A stretch of DNA of 64,000 nucleotides from Actinosynnema pretiosum (GTDB taxonomy: Bacteria; Actinomycetota; Actinomycetes; Mycobacteriales; Pseudonocardiaceae). A program made the position numbers and the translations under genes. The DNA lies in contig NZ_JAMTCF010000021.1 in the NCBI RefSeq assembly GCF_024171695.1, forward strand, positions 109,193-173,192. Reading direction: 5' to 3'. Each line of letters begins with the position of its first letter. Position 1 is the stretch's first letter. The notes beneath the pieces were generated by a model. That model saw only the letters and a list, made by a program, of their open reading frames with translations. It did no database searches and was not told the DNA's origin. This document shows, piece after piece, positions 53,754 to 63,748 of the stretch.

Positions 53754-54332
53754 TCAGGGCACCAGCGCGATCCACACCGGCAGCGGGTGCCCGCTCTCGG
53801 CGGGCGAGAGCCGCTGCACCGGACCGAACCCGGCCTCGGCCAACTCCTCGGCGACCTGCTCGGAGGAGAGCACCCGGTGCTGCGTGGACACCGAACCTGC
53901 GACCTCCCACGACGCGGGCCCGCGCACCAGCCGCACCACGTCGAGCGCGTACGACCCGCCGTCCGACGCCCAGTCCCACAGCTGCACGGTCACCTGCCGC
54001 TCGTCCCCGCGCCCGACCACCCTCGGCGGCGGCGCGGTGGGCCGCAGCCTGCTCAGCCGGTCCAGCTCGGGCACCGCGGCGACGAGCAGCCCGCCGGGCC
54101 GCAGCACCTCGCGCGCGGCCATGAGGGCTTGCGGCAGGGCGTTCTCGTGCGCGAGCCTGGGCAGCAGGTCGTCGCTCGCGCGCACCACGTCGACCGGGCG
54201 GTCGGGGCGGACGCGGGCGATGTCGAGCAGGTCCACCACCACCAGGTGGGGCGTCCCGAGCACGGCCGCCGCCACCTGCGCGAGCGGGTCCTCCTGGGCG
54301 AGTTCCTGGTCCTGGGCGGCGGTCACGGCCAC
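53754..54332 (-). CDS. SAM-methyltransferase-like protein lacking the N-terminal motif
   Basis: A 192-residue protein. ALMAAREVLRPGGLLVAAVP and the C-terminal strand order resemble the second half of class I methyltransferases, but the N-terminal glycine-rich SAM motif is missing and the protein begins at VVVDLLDIARVRPD. It may be a degenerate methyltransferase or a protein with a related fold. GTG 54332 is the earliest start; GTG 54326 is an alternative. Confidence 0.6.
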   Translation of the reverse strand: MAVTAAQDQELAQEDPLAQVAAAVLGTPHLVVVDLLDIARVRPDRPVDVVRASDDLLPRLAHENALPQALMAAREVLRPGGLLVAAVPELDRLSRLRPTAPPPRVVGRGDERQVTVQLWDWASDGGSYALDVVRLVRGPASWEVAGSVSTQHRVLSSEQVAEELAEAGFGPVQRLSPAESGHPLPVWIALVP

Positions 54333-54567
54333 ACAGTAGGGCTAAGGGGTCACTCGTCAAGCGAGTACCTACCCCGCAGGGGGAGTTTTGTTACCGGCGA
54401 GTTGACTTCTTGCGAACTCACCGTGCACACCACTTGACAGACCGATGCCCTAGCAGTGAACTCGTAACCCGTATGGCCCAAGCATTGACTCCTCCCGGCA
54501 GGCGACGGCGGACTGCGTTGGCGGGTAGGGTCACTGGGGCGTGATCTCATGACAGCGGGGAGTCACC

Positions 54568-55545
54568 ATGACCAACGCTGCCGGTCGACCCAACGTGTCC
54601 GTCGACGAGCTCGACTCGACGGGCCACGGCAGTCTTGCGCAGCTTCTGACCACCGGGCCGTTCCCGGAGGCGCTGAGGGCAGCCATCAAAGCGTCCCGGC
54701 TCAGCCTGGACCGCATCCAGCACCGGCTGGCGCTCCGCGGGGTCACGATCAGCGTGGCCACCCTGAGCTACTGGCAGTCGGGGCGCCGCCGCCCCGAGCG
54801 GCCGGAGTCGCTGGAGGCCCTGCGGCACCTGGAGACCGTGCTCGGCGTGCCGTCCTCGGGCCTGTCCGCGCTGCTCGGACCGCCGAGGCCGCGCGGGCGC
54901 CGCTCCCGACCGACCACCATGATGCCGATCGACGCGCTGTGGTCGCGCCGCGAGCGGGTCGCGAACCTGCTCAGCAAGGTCGACACCACCTCCGACGTGA
55001 AGCTGGGCCGGATCAGCCAGCACGACCGCGTCGAGATCGCCGCCGACGGCGGGCAGCGGTCCGTGTGGGTGCGGCAGATCCTTCGCGCCGAGCAGGACGG
55101 CCCCGACCGCTGGGCGCTGGTGTTCGAGACCGAGGAGTCCAACGTGCTGCCGCAGGTCGTGAACCTGCGCAACTGCCACCTCGGCCGCGTGGTGCAGGAC
55201 CCCGAGGTCAACATCATGGCCGCGGAGATGATGTTCGAGCGCCCGCTGGCCAGGGGCGAGACCCTCATCATGGAGTACGAGCTGCTGTTCGCCGAGGGCC
55301 ACTACCCGCCCGGCAACAACACGTTCGCCCGCAAGTTCCGGCTGCCGGTGCGCGAGTACGTCATCGAGGTCCGCTTCGACCCCGGCTACCTCCCGTCGCG
55401 CTGCCAGCAGTTCAGCGTGCCCGCCGGTGACGAGACCCCGTCGCGCCGCCGCAACCTCGCCCTGGACAACGCGGGCGGCGTGCACGCGGTCGCGCTCGGC
55501 TTCGGCCCCGGCGTGTTCGGCATCCGCTGGGAGTGGCCGCAGTAG
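54568..55545 (+). CDS. Helix-turn-helix regulator with large C-terminal domain
   Basis: A 325-residue protein. An N-terminal HTH (about residues 35-75, LDRIQHRLALRGVTISVATL) is followed by SGRRRPERPESLEALRHLE, as in XRE-like regulators. The C-terminal two thirds form a beta-rich domain (ILRAEQDGPDRWALVFETEE, YPPGNNTFARKFRLPVREYV) of unknown ligand. ATG 54568 has GGGGAG upstream. It stands alone between two terminating genes. Confidence 0.78.
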   Translation: MTNAAGRPNVSVDELDSTGHGSLAQLLTTGPFPEALRAAIKASRLSLDRIQHRLALRGVTISVATLSYWQSGRRRPERPESLEALRHLETVLGVPSSGLSALLGPPRPRGRRSRPTTMMPIDALWSRRERVANLLSKVDTTSDVKLGRISQHDRVEIAADGGQRSVWVRQILRAEQDGPDRWALVFETEESNVLPQVVNLRNCHLGRVVQDPEVNIMAAEMMFERPLARGETLIMEYELLFAEGHYPPGNNTFARKFRLPVREYVIEVRFDPGYLPSRCQQFSVPAGDETPSRRRNLALDNAGGVHAVALGFGPGVFGIRWEWPQ

Positions 55546-55574
55546 GAGCGCCGCCGACCGTCCCACCCGTTGGG

Positions 55575-55606
55575 AAGGCCCCCGTGGGATATCCCACGGG
55601 GGCCTT
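55575..55606. terminator. Bidirectional terminator
   Basis: A perfect 32-bp palindrome, AAGGCCCCCGTGGGAT followed by its complement (55575-55606) and CTTC, 29 bp after the HTH gene stop. The convergent peptidase ends at 55738. Confidence 0.9.
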
Positions 55607-55737
55607 CTTCGTCACAACACCCGGTCCAGGCCCCGGAAACCGCCCGGAACGGACATCGGGGAGCGCCCCGGATCCCGCTGAGCGGAACACCGGGACGCCC
55701 GCCGACCGATCACACGCAGCCGGTCACACGTCGCCGA

Positions 55738-58551
55738 TCACACGTAGCCGGTCACCTTCAGCGCCACGTCGCGCACCGAACCGGTGTCCGACCCCGCCGA
55801 GTCCACGACCTCGAACGTCCACGTGCCGTCCGCCGACCCCGACAGGAGCGGCGCCAGCGGCGACACCGGCCGCCACGACCCGGTGAACGGCGCCTGGGCG
55901 CTCGTCACCGACGAGAACGCCGACGCCGCCGAGTCGTCGAACACGACCTGGCACAGGTTGTTGCCCGAGCTGCCGTTGCGCTGGAACAGCGTCGCGCTCA
56001 CGCCCGACGGCGAGGTCAGCGTGCCGACCAGGTCGCCGACGAAGGTGTGGTCGACGCCGACGGTCGTGGCCTTCTCGGTGGTCGTGCAGGTCTCGCCGCC
56101 GATCACGAACTTCAGCGACGACAGCACGCCCACGCCCGTCACCGGGATCTGCACCGAGACGCCCTCGGCGCTGTTGTCCGGGATGGCCGTGACGCCGGTG
56201 AACCCGAACGTCTTGACCTCGCTGGACGGCTCGCCCACCGGCAGCTGGAACACCGAGCTGGTCGGCGAGGTGGCGCCCGCGTAGGTCACCCGCGCGTCCA
56301 GCCTGACCACGGACCCGATCGCCTGCCCGGCGGGCACGGTCACCTTGAACGTGCCGACCAGGGTCTGCCCGGCGTCCACGTTGCCGTAGTACTTCGAGCG
56401 GGGCGCGATGGTCACGCCCGGCGTCGACGAGGTCAGCACCACGCTGGTCGACGCGGCCGTGCCGTCACCGGTGTTGGCCACCGGCAGCGTCACCGTCGCG
56501 GTCGTGCCCGGCTTGAGGTACCGGCTGCCGTCGTCGTTGGCGATGGTCGGGGCGACCGCCCTCGCCAGCGGCTGCGGGCTCGCGCCCGTGTGCGCCAGCG
56601 CCAGGTCGCCGCGCACGACGCCCGCGCCGGTCTGGTTGTCCACGCCCGCCGCCGCGATGTCGATCGCGGTGTCCACCAGCGCGGCCCGCACCTCGGCGGG
56701 CGTCAGCGTCGGGTTGCCCGACAGCACCAGGCCCGCGATGCCCGCCGCGTTCGGCGCCGCCGCCGACGTGCCGAAGAACGGCTTGAACCCGGCCACCGAC
56801 GTGTTCACGCCGTCCGCCGCGGTGATGTCCGGCTTCTGCCGCACCTGGGGCGCGGGCGAGCCGTCCGGCGCGAAGAACACCCGGCGCGGGCCGTCGGAGG
56901 TGAAGCGCTCCGGCTGCTGCGCCGAGGTGAACGAGCCGGGGAACGGGCCGGTCGGGTTGGCCGGGTCGCCCGGCTCCAGGTCGAACGACAGCGCGGACGC
57001 CGCCGGGGCCGCCGCGACGCTGATCGCACCCTTGGCCGCCGAGTGACCGCGCGAGACGCCCGGCGTCGCGAAGCCCTTGAGCCCGTCCGCCGAGTCCTTG
57101 AACCGGCCGCCGAGCGCGCTCAGCGCCAGGTACTTGTCGTCACCCCGGAACTTCACGACCGCCAGCCGCAGCCCCGAACCCGAGGCGGGCGTGTCGATCC
57201 GCTCGTACGGGTTCTGCGTGCCGTCCTGGACGTTCTGGCTGAACGAGACGACCGCGCCCGCCGAGTTCACCAGGTACAGGTCGTAGTCGTTGAACGACCG
57301 GTTCAGCGGGTCGGCCCAGAACAGCGTGACCGGCACGCCGGTCGAGTAGGCCGACAGCGGGTTGAGCACCTGCTTGGCGTTCGGGGCCGGGTCGAAGTCG
57401 TGCGCGGTGCCCGCGAACTTCCCGATGCCCACGCCCGAGTCGACGAACTGGCCCTCCCAGTGGCCGGAGGTGCCCGCCGCGACGCTGCCCTCGTTGCCAG
57501 CCGAGGAGAAGTACACCGCGCCGTCGGCGGCGACCGCGTCCACCGCCTGCGCGATGATGCCGTCCTGGAACGGCGACTCGTTGAAGTACAGGACGTCGTC
57601 GACGATCACGTCGCAGCCCGCCTGGAAGCGCAGGGCCCTGATGTTGTCGGCGAAGCTGGCGTCGCTGGTGAACGCCGTGGCGAAGCCCAGCTCCGCGTTC
57701 GGCGCCACGTCGTGCAGGATCTCCAGCATCGCCGTGCCCTCGTCGCCGGAGCCCTCCTGGCCCGGCAGCACGTCGACGGCGGGCAGCTCACCGGCCGCCT
57801 GCGACACCGCCAGCGAGCGCACGCCGTCCGACAGCGCGCACAGCTTCACGCCGGTGCCGGTGACCCGGTGCTCCTGGCGCGCGGTGTCGGTGGCCTGCGC
57901 CCGGTCGCCCTCGGAGGTGACCACCGCGTCCGCGCCGACCCGCTCCAGCGCCTCGCGGGTGCGCCGCTCGACCTCGGCCCCCCGCTCCTCCTTCGACTGC
58001 TTCGACTCCTCGGAAGCCTTGTCCCGCTTGGACTTCGCGTCCTGCTGGTGGAAGGTCTTCGCGTCCGCCGCGGTCTCCACGCGCCGCACGTCGGACCGGC
58101 CCGCGAGGCCGGTGAGCGCGGCCAGCGGCAGCTGCGCGCGGATCGTGGCGCCCTCGGTCGAGACCGACCGGACCGCCCCGCCGGCGGACTTCACGGCGTT
58201 GACGAGGTCGTCGCTGACCTTGTGGGCGCGGATGTCCACCAGCACGGCGGACCCGTTCTGAACCTCTACCCCCGTCTGCACCGAGGGGAGCTTGGCCCGC
58301 GTCCCGGCGTCGGCGCGTCGTCGCTGCTCGACCACCAGGGAGCTGTCCACTTTGGACTCCGCCGGGGAGGCGGACTTCTTGATCTCCTGCAGGGCCGCGA
58401 TCTGCGCGGCCGTCGTGTCCTCGACACCCCTGCTCGCCTTGGGCGGGTCCGCCGCTGCCGGAGCCGTCGAACCCAGCAGCAGCGCTAACGCCGCGGAGCC
58501 CGCGATGACCAGGGTGTCGCTTCTTCGGGACCGGCGTTTCGGTGAGCGCAC
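55738..58551 (-). CDS. Secreted S8/S53-like serine peptidase with P-domain
   Basis: A 937-residue secreted protein. Signal peptide (LVIAGSAALALLLGSTAPAA), a propeptide rich in Lys/Glu coiled coil, a subtilase-fold catalytic region at about 230-640, a CARDB-like beta domain and a C-terminal proprotein-convertase P-domain (HTFVGDLVGTLTSPSGVSAT). The Ser is in FFGTSAAAPNAAGIAGL. The usual HGT motif is replaced by SGDEGTAMLEILHDVAPNAE, so Glu and Asp, as in S53-like peptidases, probably take the catalytic role. GTG 58551 has GGGGGAG 6 nt upstream. Confidence 0.85.
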   Translation of the reverse strand: MRSPKRRSRRSDTLVIAGSAALALLLGSTAPAAADPPKASRGVEDTTAAQIAALQEIKKSASPAESKVDSSLVVEQRRRADAGTRAKLPSVQTGVEVQNGSAVLVDIRAHKVSDDLVNAVKSAGGAVRSVSTEGATIRAQLPLAALTGLAGRSDVRRVETAADAKTFHQQDAKSKRDKASEESKQSKEERGAEVERRTREALERVGADAVVTSEGDRAQATDTARQEHRVTGTGVKLCALSDGVRSLAVSQAAGELPAVDVLPGQEGSGDEGTAMLEILHDVAPNAELGFATAFTSDASFADNIRALRFQAGCDVIVDDVLYFNESPFQDGIIAQAVDAVAADGAVYFSSAGNEGSVAAGTSGHWEGQFVDSGVGIGKFAGTAHDFDPAPNAKQVLNPLSAYSTGVPVTLFWADPLNRSFNDYDLYLVNSAGAVVSFSQNVQDGTQNPYERIDTPASGSGLRLAVVKFRGDDKYLALSALGGRFKDSADGLKGFATPGVSRGHSAAKGAISVAAAPAASALSFDLEPGDPANPTGPFPGSFTSAQQPERFTSDGPRRVFFAPDGSPAPQVRQKPDITAADGVNTSVAGFKPFFGTSAAAPNAAGIAGLVLSGNPTLTPAEVRAALVDTAIDIAAAGVDNQTGAGVVRGDLALAHTGASPQPLARAVAPTIANDDGSRYLKPGTTATVTLPVANTGDGTAASTSVVLTSSTPGVTIAPRSKYYGNVDAGQTLVGTFKVTVPAGQAIGSVVRLDARVTYAGATSPTSSVFQLPVGEPSSEVKTFGFTGVTAIPDNSAEGVSVQIPVTGVGVLSSLKFVIGGETCTTTEKATTVGVDHTFVGDLVGTLTSPSGVSATLFQRNGSSGNNLCQVVFDDSAASAFSSVTSAQAPFTGSWRPVSPLAPLLSGSADGTWTFEVVDSAGSDTGSVRDVALKVTGYV

Positions 58552-58698
58552 AGGCGTCTCCCCCACGTTGATGCGTGCCCCCGACGCACGCGGCCGACGA
58601 TCGGATGTCACCGATCGAGGGGTCAACGTATTGGCCAGCCCCGATTACCGTCTGCGGCCGTTCAGGCTACTTGCCGCAGTTACCCCGTACATCACAGT

Positions 58699-60267
58699 TC
58701 ACAGAACGAAGGCGTCTGTCCAGAGTTGCCCGGTTCGTCCGGACAGCGCCTCCAGCAGCGCGGACGCCTGGTTGTCGGTCAGCGAGGCGGTGAAGTCCAC
58801 GACCGCCCGACCCCGCGCGAGCGAGCGCACCGCGTCCGGCCCCGACGGTTTTTCACCGGTAGCACCCACCAGAGCCGCCGGATCGTCCACGGCCAACCGG
58901 GCGTACTCCTGCTCCGCCAGTTCCACCAGGTCGTGCAGCCGACGGGGCAACCGCCCCACCTCGTGCCGGTCGGTCACCCACTGCTCCAACGCCTCCACGA
59001 GCGCCGTGAGCAACCGCGCCTGCCCCCGCTGGTGCAGCGCGAGGTCCGGCCGCAGCAGCACGAACCGCCGGTGCACGAACTTGAGCACCTGCACCTCGTG
59101 CCACTGGGCCTGCGCCAGCACCACGTGCCCGGACCGCGTCGTGGGCTCCTCCAGCACCCCCACCGCGTCCACGAGCCGCCGCGTCCACCGCGCGGAGAAC
59201 CCCGCGACGACCTGCTCGGCCTCGGTGGACCCGTCGAACGGCACCGCGAGCAACCCGTCGACCAGCTCGGCCCGAACCTTGGCGACCGCCGCCGCGAACA
59301 CCTCGTCGTCCACCGCCCACGAGTCCTTGAGGTGCAACCGCCGCCGCAGCGCCTCCAACGACCGCCCAGGCCGCCGCTCCTGCGCAGCCAACTCCGCCCC
59401 GCTCAACGAGGCCAGCTCCAACGCCTGCTGGAGCCAGGTCCCCAACTCGGCGGCCACCGTCGCGTGCTGCAACACCCCGACCCGGTAGAAGTCCTCCAGG
59501 TCGTGGATGGCGTAAGCGATGTCGTCGGCGGTGTCCATGATCGAGGCCTCGACGGTCTGCTGCCACGACTCGACCTTCCCGTCGAACGGCAGCCGGGCCC
59601 CGAGCACGTCGTCCATCTCGGTCACGTAAGCGGAGAACTTCCCCGACCCCGTCCCCGGCGCCTCGGACGGCTCGGCGGCGCCACGCGGCGGCGAGCCCAT
59701 GTCACGCGGGTGCGGGTCCGGGTACGACAACCGCGTCCACGGGTACTTCAACATCGCGGCCCGAACCGCCACCGTGAGGTCCAACCCCACCGCCTCGGGC
59801 CCGCGCACGTCCGTGGTGGTCACGATGCGGAACGACTGCGCGTTCCCCTCGAACCCGTCCGACAACCCGAACCGGTGCCGCGCGATCCGGTCGAGCACCT
59901 GCTCCCCGAGGTGCCCGAACGGCGGGTGCCCGAGATCGTGCGCCAACGAGGCCGCCTCCACGACATCCGGGTCGCACCCCCCGAGCTTCTCCAACACCCC
60001 ACCCAGCTCAGGCCGCGCGCAAAGCCGCTCGGCGATGGCCCGAGCGGCCTGCGCGACCTTGAGGCTGTGCGTGAGCCGGTTGTGCACCAACAACCCCGAC
60101 CCGGTGGAACTGACCACCTGCGTGACCCCACCGAGCCGCGAGAAGAACGGCGAGGACGCCACCCGGTCCCGGTCGACCCGGAAGGGACTGGAGGCGAGGT
60201 CGGCGGCCGTGGTCCCCTCACCACCGGAACGGCGACTGGCCCTCGGATCGGTCTGGTCCTGGTGCAT
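58699..60267 (-). CDS. dgt: Deoxyguanosinetriphosphate triphosphohydrolase-like protein
   Basis: A 522-residue HD-domain dNTPase with LLVHNRLTHSLKVAQAARAI, SLAHDLGHPPFGHLGEQVLD (metal-binding HD) and MDTADDIAYAIHDLEDFY. It hydrolyses dNTPs to deoxynucleosides and triphosphate, controlling dNTP pools or limiting phages. ATG 60267 is used; TTG 60276 is in frame. An insertion at about 190-225 (GSPPRGAAEPSEAPGTGSGK) is longer than in short dGTPases. Confidence 0.92.
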   Translation of the reverse strand: MHQDQTDPRASRRSGGEGTTAADLASSPFRVDRDRVASSPFFSRLGGVTQVVSSTGSGLLVHNRLTHSLKVAQAARAIAERLCARPELGGVLEKLGGCDPDVVEAASLAHDLGHPPFGHLGEQVLDRIARHRFGLSDGFEGNAQSFRIVTTTDVRGPEAVGLDLTVAVRAAMLKYPWTRLSYPDPHPRDMGSPPRGAAEPSEAPGTGSGKFSAYVTEMDDVLGARLPFDGKVESWQQTVEASIMDTADDIAYAIHDLEDFYRVGVLQHATVAAELGTWLQQALELASLSGAELAAQERRPGRSLEALRRRLHLKDSWAVDDEVFAAAVAKVRAELVDGLLAVPFDGSTEAEQVVAGFSARWTRRLVDAVGVLEEPTTRSGHVVLAQAQWHEVQVLKFVHRRFVLLRPDLALHQRGQARLLTALVEALEQWVTDRHEVGRLPRRLHDLVELAEQEYARLAVDDPAALVGATGEKPSGPDAVRSLARGRAVVDFTASLTDNQASALLEALSGRTGQLWTDAFVL

Positions 60268-60450
60268 ACGGGGCAACCTAGTTCACCTCGGTTGCGGGAC
60301 GCCGAGGTGGTGCCGCCCGCCCACGCACCACACCGCACCCACAAGCCACACGCACCCTCAGCTCACCGCACTCGCAGGCCAAACGCACTCGCAGGCTCAC
60401 CGCTTCGCGGGCTGCGGGGCGAGCGCAGCGAGCCCGCAGCACCCCGTTCC

Positions 60451-60700
60451 CGCGTCCCTCGTCTCCGTTTGGCCTGGCGAAGCCCGAGCACAGGTGTCAA
60501 GACGCCGCCGCACCGCCCGGCAGACCACACGAGTCACACGGCGTCTTGACGCCTGTGCTTGCCTGAAAGGAGGCCAAACGGAGACGAGGGACCCCAACCA
60601 CCGCAGCACTTCGCCGTAAACCGCACCACAACACCAACAGCCACCAGCCGACAGAGCCCGTCCCCCTCGTTTTTGGAGGCCTGCCCCGCCGGCGAGGCGA
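60451..60700. repeat. Dispersed 250-bp palindromic element, copy 2
   Basis: This is the second copy of the 42311-42560 element at a constant offset of 18,140 bp with no gaps. The hairpin lies at 60454-60592; both arms are base-for-base identical to copy 1, while the loop and 3' segment differ at about 22 positions. It ends 44 bp before the GTG of the STAND NTPase gene and fills most of the 476-bp gap 60268-60743. Its position could affect expression of that gene. Confidence 0.85.
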
Positions 60701-60743
60701 TGCCCTTAGCTTGTGACGGACCACCGCAAGTCCTGGAGGTCCC

Positions 60744-63707
60744 GTGACGGCCGCGCACTCCACGAACACCGCACCGGGCAGCCGGGGCACCGTGATCCAA
60801 GCGGCCACCATCCACACAGCCACGATCCACAACGCCCCACCCACCCACACCCACGCCCCCACCTCCACTCCACCCGCACCCATCCCCCACCAACTCCCAG
60901 CCCCACCGGCAGGCTTCACCGCCCGCACCACCGAACTGGCAACCCTCACCGCCGCCCCAGGCAAAACCACCACCTGCACCATCTCCGGCCCAGCCGGGGT
61001 GGGCAAAACCGCACTGGCCCTGCACTGGTCCCACCGCTCAACCCACCTCTTCCCGGACGGCCAACTCCACGCCGACCTGCACGGCTACGACCACGACCCC
61101 ACCCACCCCCTCTCCCCAGACGACGTCCTCACCGACTTCCTCCAAGCCCTAGGCGCACCCACCACAGGCACCCCCCAGGCCAGAGCCGCCCGCTACCGCA
61201 CCCTCCTGGCCACCAAAACCCTCCTGGTACTCCTGGACAACGCAGCCCACCCGAACCAAATCCGCCCCCTCCTCCCCGGCGCGGGCCCGAGCCTCGTCCT
61301 GATCACCAGCCGGGACCGGATGACCACCCTCCACTGCGATTCCCACCGCATCGCCCTGACCCCACCCCCCACCGCCGACGCGCTGACCTACCTCCACCAC
61401 GCCCTCGGCCCCAGAGCCACCCGAGAACCAGCCGCCGCACAAGCCCTGGTCCGCACCTGCGCCCGCCTCCCCCTGGCCCTGGCCATCACCGCGGAAACCG
61501 CAGCCCTCCGCACCAGGACCCCGCTCTCCACCCTGGCCACCGAACTCGCAGACGAACACCACCTCCTCCGCGCGGGCACCAGGGACCACAACCTCCGCAC
61601 CGTCTTCTCCTGGTCCCTCAAAGCCCTCACCGACCAGGACCGCACCCTCTTCCACGCGATCGGCCTCCACCCCGGCCGCGACTGCACCCCCGGCGCCCTG
61701 GCCGCCCTCTCCACCCTCACCCCCACCGAACTGCGCCGAGCCGCAGACGCCCTCCTCCGCGTCCACCTGGTCGAGGAGAACGGCAAAGGCGGCCTCCGCG
61801 CCCACGACCTGGTGGCCGCCTACGCCCGAGACCTCGTCACCGAACACCTCAGCCCCGCCTCCGCGAGAGCAGCGTTCGGCCGCCTGTTCCACCACTACCG
61901 CCACCTGCTCGACCGAGCCTCCACCGCACCCCCGACCACCTGGTCGACCTGGCTCACCCAGGAGCGCCACACCCTCGAAGCCGTGGCGGAACGCGCCGAG
62001 TCCCACCTCCCGCACCCCACCGCAGGCGCCTTCCACCACACCCTCGGCACCCTCCACCGCACCCAGCACGACCTGAGCAGCGCCCTGCGCCACCTCACCA
62101 GGGCGACCACCCTCCTCGGCACCACCCGCACCCACCTGGACCGAGCCGCCGCAGAACTGGACGCGGGTCGCCACGAGGACGCCCGCCGCTGCCTGGAGCA
62201 CATCCGCGACGGCCCCCAACGCGGTCAACCGGGTGCGCTCGTCGCCGAAACCCGCCACCTGCGCGCCCTGGTCTCCCTCGCGACCGGCCAACTCCCCTCG
62301 GCCGTCCGCAGGGCCCTCGACGCGGCCCGCGCGTTCACCGCCCAGAACAACCACCACGCCGCCGCCACCTGCACCCTCACCGCGCTGACCGGCATGTGCG
62401 AGGGCACCCGACGCACCCCCGGCGCCCGGTGGATCTGGTCCGTCGACCGCGCGCTCCTGACCGCCGACTCCTTCGCCGCCCACGGCCTCCACCCGCAGGC
62501 CGACCACGCCACCCTCCTGGCCGCCCGCCTGCTCATCGCCCACGGCTCCCTGCCCGCCGCCCGCACCCTGCTGGCCCGCGTGCCCCCGACCTCGCCACTC
62601 CACGCGCTGTGCGAGGCCGAACTCCTCGAAGCCCGAGGCCACCACCGGGCCGCCCTCGAACTGGCGCTCTCGACCCACCACACCCCAGGCCCGCTCGCAG
62701 CCGCGCACCGCAGACAGCTCACCACCCTGGCCCTGCGAGCCGCACTCGCCGAGCACCTCCCCTGGCAGGTGATCCGCGTCCGCGAACCCCCAGGTCAGCG
62801 CACCCCGTCCCCCCGCTCGCTGAGCACCGCGCTGGGCCACCGGGCACTCCTGCTGCTCGCCACCACCCACCACCGCCTGATCGCGATCGTCGTCGTGTCC
62901 GGGGCCGCCCACACCGTCGACCTCGACAAACAACTCGTCACCGAAAACGTCGCGAAGCTGCGCCGAGCCCTGCACGCCGCCTCAGCGGTCGACTCCCCCA
63001 GGCTCACCCGCGCCGCTCACGCCCTCGCCGCAGAAGCCGCCGAGGCTCTGGACCACGTCCTGCTCACCCCGCTCCGGCCGAGGATCTCCGACCGCGACCT
63101 GGTCGTCATCCCACCTCCTGACCTGCACGAACTCCCCTGGACGGTCCTTCCCTCACTGCGCCGCACACCGGTGGTGGTCACCCGGTCAGCCGGGACGTGG
63201 TGGACCGCCCAACAGCGCCCGCCCCACGAGCTCAACCGGGCGCTGGTCGTCGGGCCGCCCTCGGACCTTCACCCGTCCAACGCCCAGGAGATCGCCGCGC
63301 GGTACCCGATCGGGGAAGTGGTCCCGCCGACCCGCCGCCTGGTTCTGGCGGCGGCCAACGGCGCCGACGTGCTGCACCTGTCCGCTCGGGCCGAGCGCTC
63401 GCCGGAGAACCCCTTGTTCTCCGGGGTCCGCCTGGACGACGGGGTGCTGCTGGCGCACGAGTTCGGCGAACTGGACCGACCGCCCGACCTGGTCGTGGTG
63501 CAGCACACCGGGCTCGGCTACGCGCGCGGCCTGCTCGCGGCCGGAATCCGGGTGGTGATCGCGGTCGGCGGCTGCGCGGGGTTCGACGTGCTGCGGGAGC
63601 TGCACCACGCGCTCGCCTCGCGCACGGCCCCGGCAAAAGCGGTGGCTGCCGTGGTGGCTAGTGGCGTGTCTCGGAGGGTTGACCCGGTAATCGGTCTGGT
63701 GGGCTGA
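60744..63707 (+). CDS. STAND (NB-ARC) NTPase with dead CHAT domain
   Basis: A 987-residue protein. A low-complexity His/Thr/Pro N-terminus precedes an NB-ARC/AAA ATPase with Walker A SGPAGVGKT (81-89), Walker B TLLVLLDNA, sensor LVLITSRDRM and LPLALAI. Helical TPR-like repeats follow at about 350-700, then a CHAT caspase-like fold. In CHAT, the catalytic His of the usual AAHG is Arg882 (HLSARAER) and the Cys of SACxxG is Thr922 (VVVQHTGLG); the following loop is deleted, so protease activity should be lost. The C-terminus may be cut short by an IS630-type insertion. GTG 60744 has GGAGG 4 nt upstream. Confidence 0.82.
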   Translation: MTAAHSTNTAPGSRGTVIQAATIHTATIHNAPPTHTHAPTSTPPAPIPHQLPAPPAGFTARTTELATLTAAPGKTTTCTISGPAGVGKTALALHWSHRSTHLFPDGQLHADLHGYDHDPTHPLSPDDVLTDFLQALGAPTTGTPQARAARYRTLLATKTLLVLLDNAAHPNQIRPLLPGAGPSLVLITSRDRMTTLHCDSHRIALTPPPTADALTYLHHALGPRATREPAAAQALVRTCARLPLALAITAETAALRTRTPLSTLATELADEHHLLRAGTRDHNLRTVFSWSLKALTDQDRTLFHAIGLHPGRDCTPGALAALSTLTPTELRRAADALLRVHLVEENGKGGLRAHDLVAAYARDLVTEHLSPASARAAFGRLFHHYRHLLDRASTAPPTTWSTWLTQERHTLEAVAERAESHLPHPTAGAFHHTLGTLHRTQHDLSSALRHLTRATTLLGTTRTHLDRAAAELDAGRHEDARRCLEHIRDGPQRGQPGALVAETRHLRALVSLATGQLPSAVRRALDAARAFTAQNNHHAAATCTLTALTGMCEGTRRTPGARWIWSVDRALLTADSFAAHGLHPQADHATLLAARLLIAHGSLPAARTLLARVPPTSPLHALCEAELLEARGHHRAALELALSTHHTPGPLAAAHRRQLTTLALRAALAEHLPWQVIRVREPPGQRTPSPRSLSTALGHRALLLLATTHHRLIAIVVVSGAAHTVDLDKQLVTENVAKLRRALHAASAVDSPRLTRAAHALAAEAAEALDHVLLTPLRPRISDRDLVVIPPPDLHELPWTVLPSLRRTPVVVTRSAGTWWTAQQRPPHELNRALVVGPPSDLHPSNAQEIAARYPIGEVVPPTRRLVLAAANGADVLHLSARAERSPENPLFSGVRLDDGVLLAHEFGELDRPPDLVVVQHTGLGYARGLLAAGIRVVIAVGGCAGFDVLRELHHALASRTAPAKAVAAVVASGVSRRVDPVIGLVG

Positions 63708-63748
63708 TCGGCCAGGCTGGTCTCGCATGTCGAGTGCGGGAGGTGGCT

